From the NCBI RefSeq assembly GCF_001889045.1, contig NZ_CP018155.1, forward strand, positions 1,552,001 through 1,616,000: a stretch of DNA of 64,000 bases, read 5' to 3'. Origin of the DNA: Tenacibaculum todarodis. Its GTDB lineage: Bacteria; Bacteroidota; Bacteroidia; Flavobacteriales; Flavobacteriaceae. A program made the translations under genes and the position numbers. The number at the start of each line of letters is the position of its first letter. Positions within the stretch are counted from its first letter, which is position 1. Positions 61,096 to 64,000 of this stretch are shown piece by piece. The notes under the pieces are model-generated. The model did no database searches and was not told where the DNA came from. It worked only from the letters and a program-made list of their open reading frames with translations.

Positions 61096-62757
61096 ATGTT
61101 CGAAATTGAAGAACTAAAAGCAAAAACACTTCCCGAATTACAAGGAGTTGCTAAAACAATTGGTTTAAAAAAAACTAGTCAACTTAAAAAATTAGATTTA
61201 GTTTATAAAATACTAGATGCTCAAGCAGAATCTAATGCTGCGAAAAAAGAAAATACTACTTCAGAAAAACCAAAGAGAAAACGCGTAGTAAGAAATACGG
61301 CTACAAATAAAGCGGAAACTAAAATTACTCCTGTAACTATAGAAAAAAAGGAACCAGAAGTTAAAAAACAAGTAGTCCCTAATAAGACTAGAGAAGTTAA
61401 GAAGGCTACAAAAGTTGGAAAAGAATATACAAAAGAAAAATCCGCAACAAATGACAGGGTTGTAAAGGAAGACAAGAAACCTGAGAACAAGCAACAGAAA
61501 GTACAAAAACCTCAGCAACCTAAGTCTCAACATCCAAAACAAGCACAAAATAACAACGCAAATAAAAACCGAAATAACAATAAGAAAAATCAAAATTTAA
61601 GTCATAAAAGCGGAAATAAATATCGCGACCCTGATTTTGAATTTGATGGTATTATTGAAAGTGAGGGTGTGTTAGAAATGATGCAAGATGGCTACGGCTT
61701 CTTACGTTCTTCTGATTATAATTACTTATCGTCTCCAGATGATATTTATGTATCTCAATCTCAAATTAAATTATTTGGTCTTAAAACTGGAGATACAGTT
61801 TTAGGTATTGTTAGACCTCCAAAAGAAGGTGAAAAGTATTTTCCCCTTATTAGAGTATCAAAAATTAATGGATTAAATCCAAATATTGTAAGAGATAGAG
61901 TTTCATTTGAACACTTAACACCTCTTTTTCCTCAAGAAAAATTCAATTTAGCTGAAAAAGGAAGTTCGCTTTCTACTAGAATTATTGATTTATTTTCTCC
62001 AATTGGTAAAGGACAACGTGGTATGATTGTAGCACAACCTAAAACTGGTAAAACCATGTTATTAAAGGATGTTGCCAATGCAATTGCTGCAAATCATCCA
62101 GAAGTATATCAAATAGTTTTACTTATTGATGAACGACCTGAAGAAGTTACAGATATGAAACGTAATGTACGTGGAGAAGTTGTTGCTTCTACTTTTGATG
62201 AGCCAGCAGACAAGCATGTTAAAGTTGCTAATATTGTTTTAGAAAAAGCAAAGCGTTTGGTAGAATGTGGCCATGATGTTGTTATTCTTTTAGATTCTAT
62301 TACTCGATTAGCAAGAGCTTATAATACTGTAGCGCCAGCTTCTGGTAAAATTTTATCTGGTGGTATTGATGCTAATGCTTTACACAAACCAAAACGTTTC
62401 TTTGGAGCGGCGAGAAAAATTGAAAATGGAGGTTCATTAACAATAATTGCAACTGCATTAACTGACACTGGTTCTAAAATGGACGAAGTTATATTTGAGG
62501 AATTTAAAGGAACCGGTAATATGGAGCTTCAATTAGATAGAAATATTTCTAACAGAAGAATTTATCCTGCTATCGACTTAATTAAATCATCTACAAGGAG
62601 AGATGATTTACTTTTAGATCCTAAAAACGTACAACGCATGTGGGTTTTACGAAAATATTTAGCAGATATGAACCCTATTGAAGCAATGGAGTTTATTAAT
62701 GACAAGGTTAAGTATTCTAAAAACAACGATGAGTTCTTAATTTCTATGAATGGTTAA
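61096..62757 (+). CDS. rho: Transcription termination factor Rho
   Basis: Hexameric RNA-dependent ATPase that ends transcription. 553 residues, longer than the ~420 of E. coli. SAP-like N-terminus ([19 protein letters not shown]), then a polar Lys/Asn/Gln-rich insert of about 140 residues (for example [18 protein letters not shown]), RNA-binding S1/CSD domain (GDGYGFLR-like [22 protein letters not shown]), and the RecA-like core with P-loop [11 protein letters not shown] and Walker [17 protein letters not shown]. Such inserts are common in Bacteroidota Rho and may drive phase separation or extra RNA binding. A long leader is predicted. Confidence 0.95.
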   Translation: MFEIEELKAKTLPELQGVAKTIGLKKTSQLKKLDLVYKILDAQAESNAAKKENTTSEKPKRKRVVRNTATNKAETKITPVTIEKKEPEVKKQVVPNKTREVKKATKVGKEYTKEKSATNDRVVKEDKKPENKQQKVQKPQQPKSQHPKQAQNNNANKNRNNNKKNQNLSHKSGNKYRDPDFEFDGIIESEGVLEMMQDGYGFLRSSDYNYLSSPDDIYVSQSQIKLFGLKTGDTVLGIVRPPKEGEKYFPLIRVSKINGLNPNIVRDRVSFEHLTPLFPQEKFNLAEKGSSLSTRIIDLFSPIGKGQRGMIVAQPKTGKTMLLKDVANAIAANHPEVYQIVLLIDERPEEVTDMKRNVRGEVVASTFDEPADKHVKVANIVLEKAKRLVECGHDVVILLDSITRLARAYNTVAPASGKILSGGIDANALHKPKRFFGAARKIENGGSLTIIATALTDTGSKMDEVIFEEFKGTGNMELQLDRNISNRRIYPAIDLIKSSTRRDDLLLDPKNVQRMWVLRKYLADMNPIEAMEFINDKVKYSKNNDEFLISMNG

Positions 62758-62780
62758 TTAACTCGTTATTATTATTAAAT

Positions 62781-62818
62781 AAAAAACACCTTTTTGATAA
62801 ATCAAAAAGGTGTTTTTT
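62781..62818 (+). terminator. rho terminator
   Basis: AAAAAACACCTTTTTGAT / ATCAAAAAGGTGTTTTTT with a two-base loop. Confidence 0.88.
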
Positions 62819-62895
62819 ATTTGTGTTAATTCCTACACATACTAATTACAAGTAATAAAGAATTGAACATTAAAAGCATTAACATTAAGCAAAAA

Positions 62896-62922
62896 AAAAC
62901 CGAAGCAAATGCTTCGGTTTTT
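62896..62922 (-). terminator. Terminator of the PpiD-type gene
   Basis: AAAACCGAAGC / GCTTCGGTTTT with an AAAT loop, 20 bp past the stop of the next gene on the minus strand. Confidence 0.8.
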
Positions 62923-62941
62923 CTATATATGATGTTTTGTT

Positions 62942-64000
62942 TTACTGAATTCCGTAAAAAGAAGCACGATTATCTTCAACATTAGAAGCTTTTTTAATTG
63001 CTTCATACATTTTAAAAGATTGATTTTTTCTCTGATCTGCAATACGTTTTCTGTAAGTATCGTAATTTGGTAAAGCAGTTGGCAACTCTTTTCTAGAAAC
63101 ACTAAAAGCAAATACACCTTTTTCTCCTTCTACCTTATTGTATAATTCATTTTCTTTAGCATTTATCATTGCTCCAACTACACTTGGTTCATTACCTACA
63201 CCTGAAATTGTTGGAGAATTTAATGTTACTGAAGAAATATTTTTTACAGATTGACCACTAGCACTTGCTATATCTGCTAAAGTAGCTCCGTTCATTTTAT
63301 CTTTAATTAATTCAGCTTTCTTTTCTTTTAAAACTAACGGACGAACTCTTGCTGTTGCTTTTTCTACAGATAATAAACCCTTTTTAGTTTTCCCCGTAAC
63401 TGTAGCAACTACATAACCATTGTCAATATCAAATCTTTTAAAATCTCCAGGTTCAACATCATTTCCAAAAGCCCAAGAAACTATTTGTCTTTGGTTACCT
63501 ATACCTGCAACATTTTCATCTAAAACTTTTAAACCAACTGATGCCCTTGCTTGCAATTCTTTACTTTTAGCTGCATCATCAATTGAACTACCATTTGACA
63601 ACTCTAAAGCAAATATTTCTGCATTTTGAAATATAGTATTCTCTGTTGCCTCTGAAGCCACAATTCTACGTGATAATGTTGCTAATTTTACAACTTTTTG
63701 CTTTTTAGTCTGATCATCAATTTTAATAATGTGAAAACCAAACTGTGATTTTACAACACCAATGTCCCCTTTTTTATTATTAAAAGAATAATCTCTAAAC
63801 TCAGGAACCATTCTATTGTAAGCAAACCAGTCTAACTCACCACCTTTATCTGCGTTTGTTTGGTCTGCAGAAAATTGTTTAGCTAAAGCTGTAAATTTAC
63901 TTCTATTACGTTTTAATACAGATAAAATACTGTCTGCTTGTATTCTTGCATCATCTTCTACTAAAGTAGTCTCTGCTGTAGCTGATCTAGACCCTAAAAA
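62942..64000 (-). CDS. Peptidylprolyl isomerase of the PpiD/SurA type, 3' part (5' end beyond the window)
   Basis: 352 codons are visible and the frame is open at base 64000, so the start lies outside. A parvulin (PpiC) domain is clear: ARIQADSILSVLKRN, FTALAKQFSADQTNADKGGELDWF, MVPEFRDYSFNNKKGDIGVVKSQFGFHIIKID; the C-terminal part resembles a second rotamase-like/chaperone segment of PpiD. PpiD is an inner-membrane-anchored periplasmic chaperone for outer-membrane proteins. The N-terminal TM anchor would be outside the window. Confidence 0.9.
   Translation of the reverse strand, partial: FLGSRSATAETTLVEDDARIQADSILSVLKRNRSKFTALAKQFSADQTNADKGGELDWFAYNRMVPEFRDYSFNNKKGDIGVVKSQFGFHIIKIDDQTKKQKVVKLATLSRRIVASEATENTIFQNAEIFALELSNGSSIDDAAKSKELQARASVGLKVLDENVAGIGNQRQIVSWAFGNDVEPGDFKRFDIDNGYVVATVTGKTKKGLLSVEKATARVRPLVLKEKKAELIKDKMNGATLADIASASGQSVKNISSVTLNSPTISGVGNEPSVVGAMINAKENELYNKVEGEKGVFAFSVSRKELPTALPNYDTYRKRIADQRKNQSFKMYEAIKKASNVEDNRASFYGIQ

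Noticed and set aside
61261..61593. 110-aa minus-strand ORF opposite the rho insert
   Set aside because: Arises from the low-complexity Lys/Asn-rich coding strand; Phe/Leu-rich shadow with no signals.

Overview
The window is AT-rich bacterial chromosome that looks like a member of the Flavobacteriaceae (Bacteroidota), probably a marine genus of the Polaribacter or Tenacibaculum type; the genus is an inference. The signs are a SecD-SecF fusion, a HPRT-adenylate kinase fusion, a LysRS with a C-terminal tail, Rho with a long polar N-terminal insert, families such as DUF6588, DUF4293, DUF4252 and BT_3928-type DoxX, and promoters of the flavobacterial form TTG-N17-23-TAnnTTTG. I found no rRNA, tRNA, CRISPR array, insertion sequence or prophage.

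Layout. 0-1.5 kb: a GbsR-type regulator, an interrupted small membrane-protein gene at the left edge and a conserved hypothetical. 1.5-8.7 kb: the complete trp operon (trpEGDCFBA, minus strand), interrupted between trpD and trpC by a four-helix-bundle cassette and preceded by a Trp leader peptide and attenuator. 8.7-14.3 kb: an accessory block with a nuclease-like gene, three related genes of unknown family, an unknown 355-aa protein and an ADP-ribosylglycohydrolase. 14.4-19.6 kb: gatC-gatA-[gatB::aspS], the tRNA-dependent amidation operon, preceded by an asparagine-rich leader peptide and terminator. 19.9-34 kb: core metabolism and housekeeping (pyc, gyrB, a DUF6588 protein, mdh, fhs, secDF, hpt-adk). 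34-41 kb: obg and a BlaI/BlaR1-type regulatory operon with envelope proteins. 41-56 kb: lysS, an MFS transporter with its own leader peptide and terminator, lipoproteins, crcB, DoxX, folP, exbD, cdaA, an ABC exporter and truA. 56-64 kb: yfcE, a response regulator-lipoprotein-TPR histidine kinase cassette, DUF4293, rho and a truncated PpiD-type chaperone.

The strongest theme is translation-coupled attenuation. Three minus-strand units carry a short ORF followed by an intrinsic terminator before the first structural gene: trp (three consecutive Trp codons), gatCAB-aspS (9 Asn codons of 15) and the MFS transporter (a 25-codon ORF with no amino-acid bias). In the gat case the repeated codon matches the operon's likely product, Asn-tRNA, and the fused AspRS carries His at a position linked to non-discriminating enzymes. 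I consider the gat leader the most interesting observation in the window.

The second theme is dispersed intergenic palindromes. One family has GTCATTCCTGC...GCAGGAATGAC arms; another runs from AGCCCTGATTGAA to GGAAATAGCT. They sit in many gaps and in places supply start codons, stop codons or linker codons to neighbouring genes.
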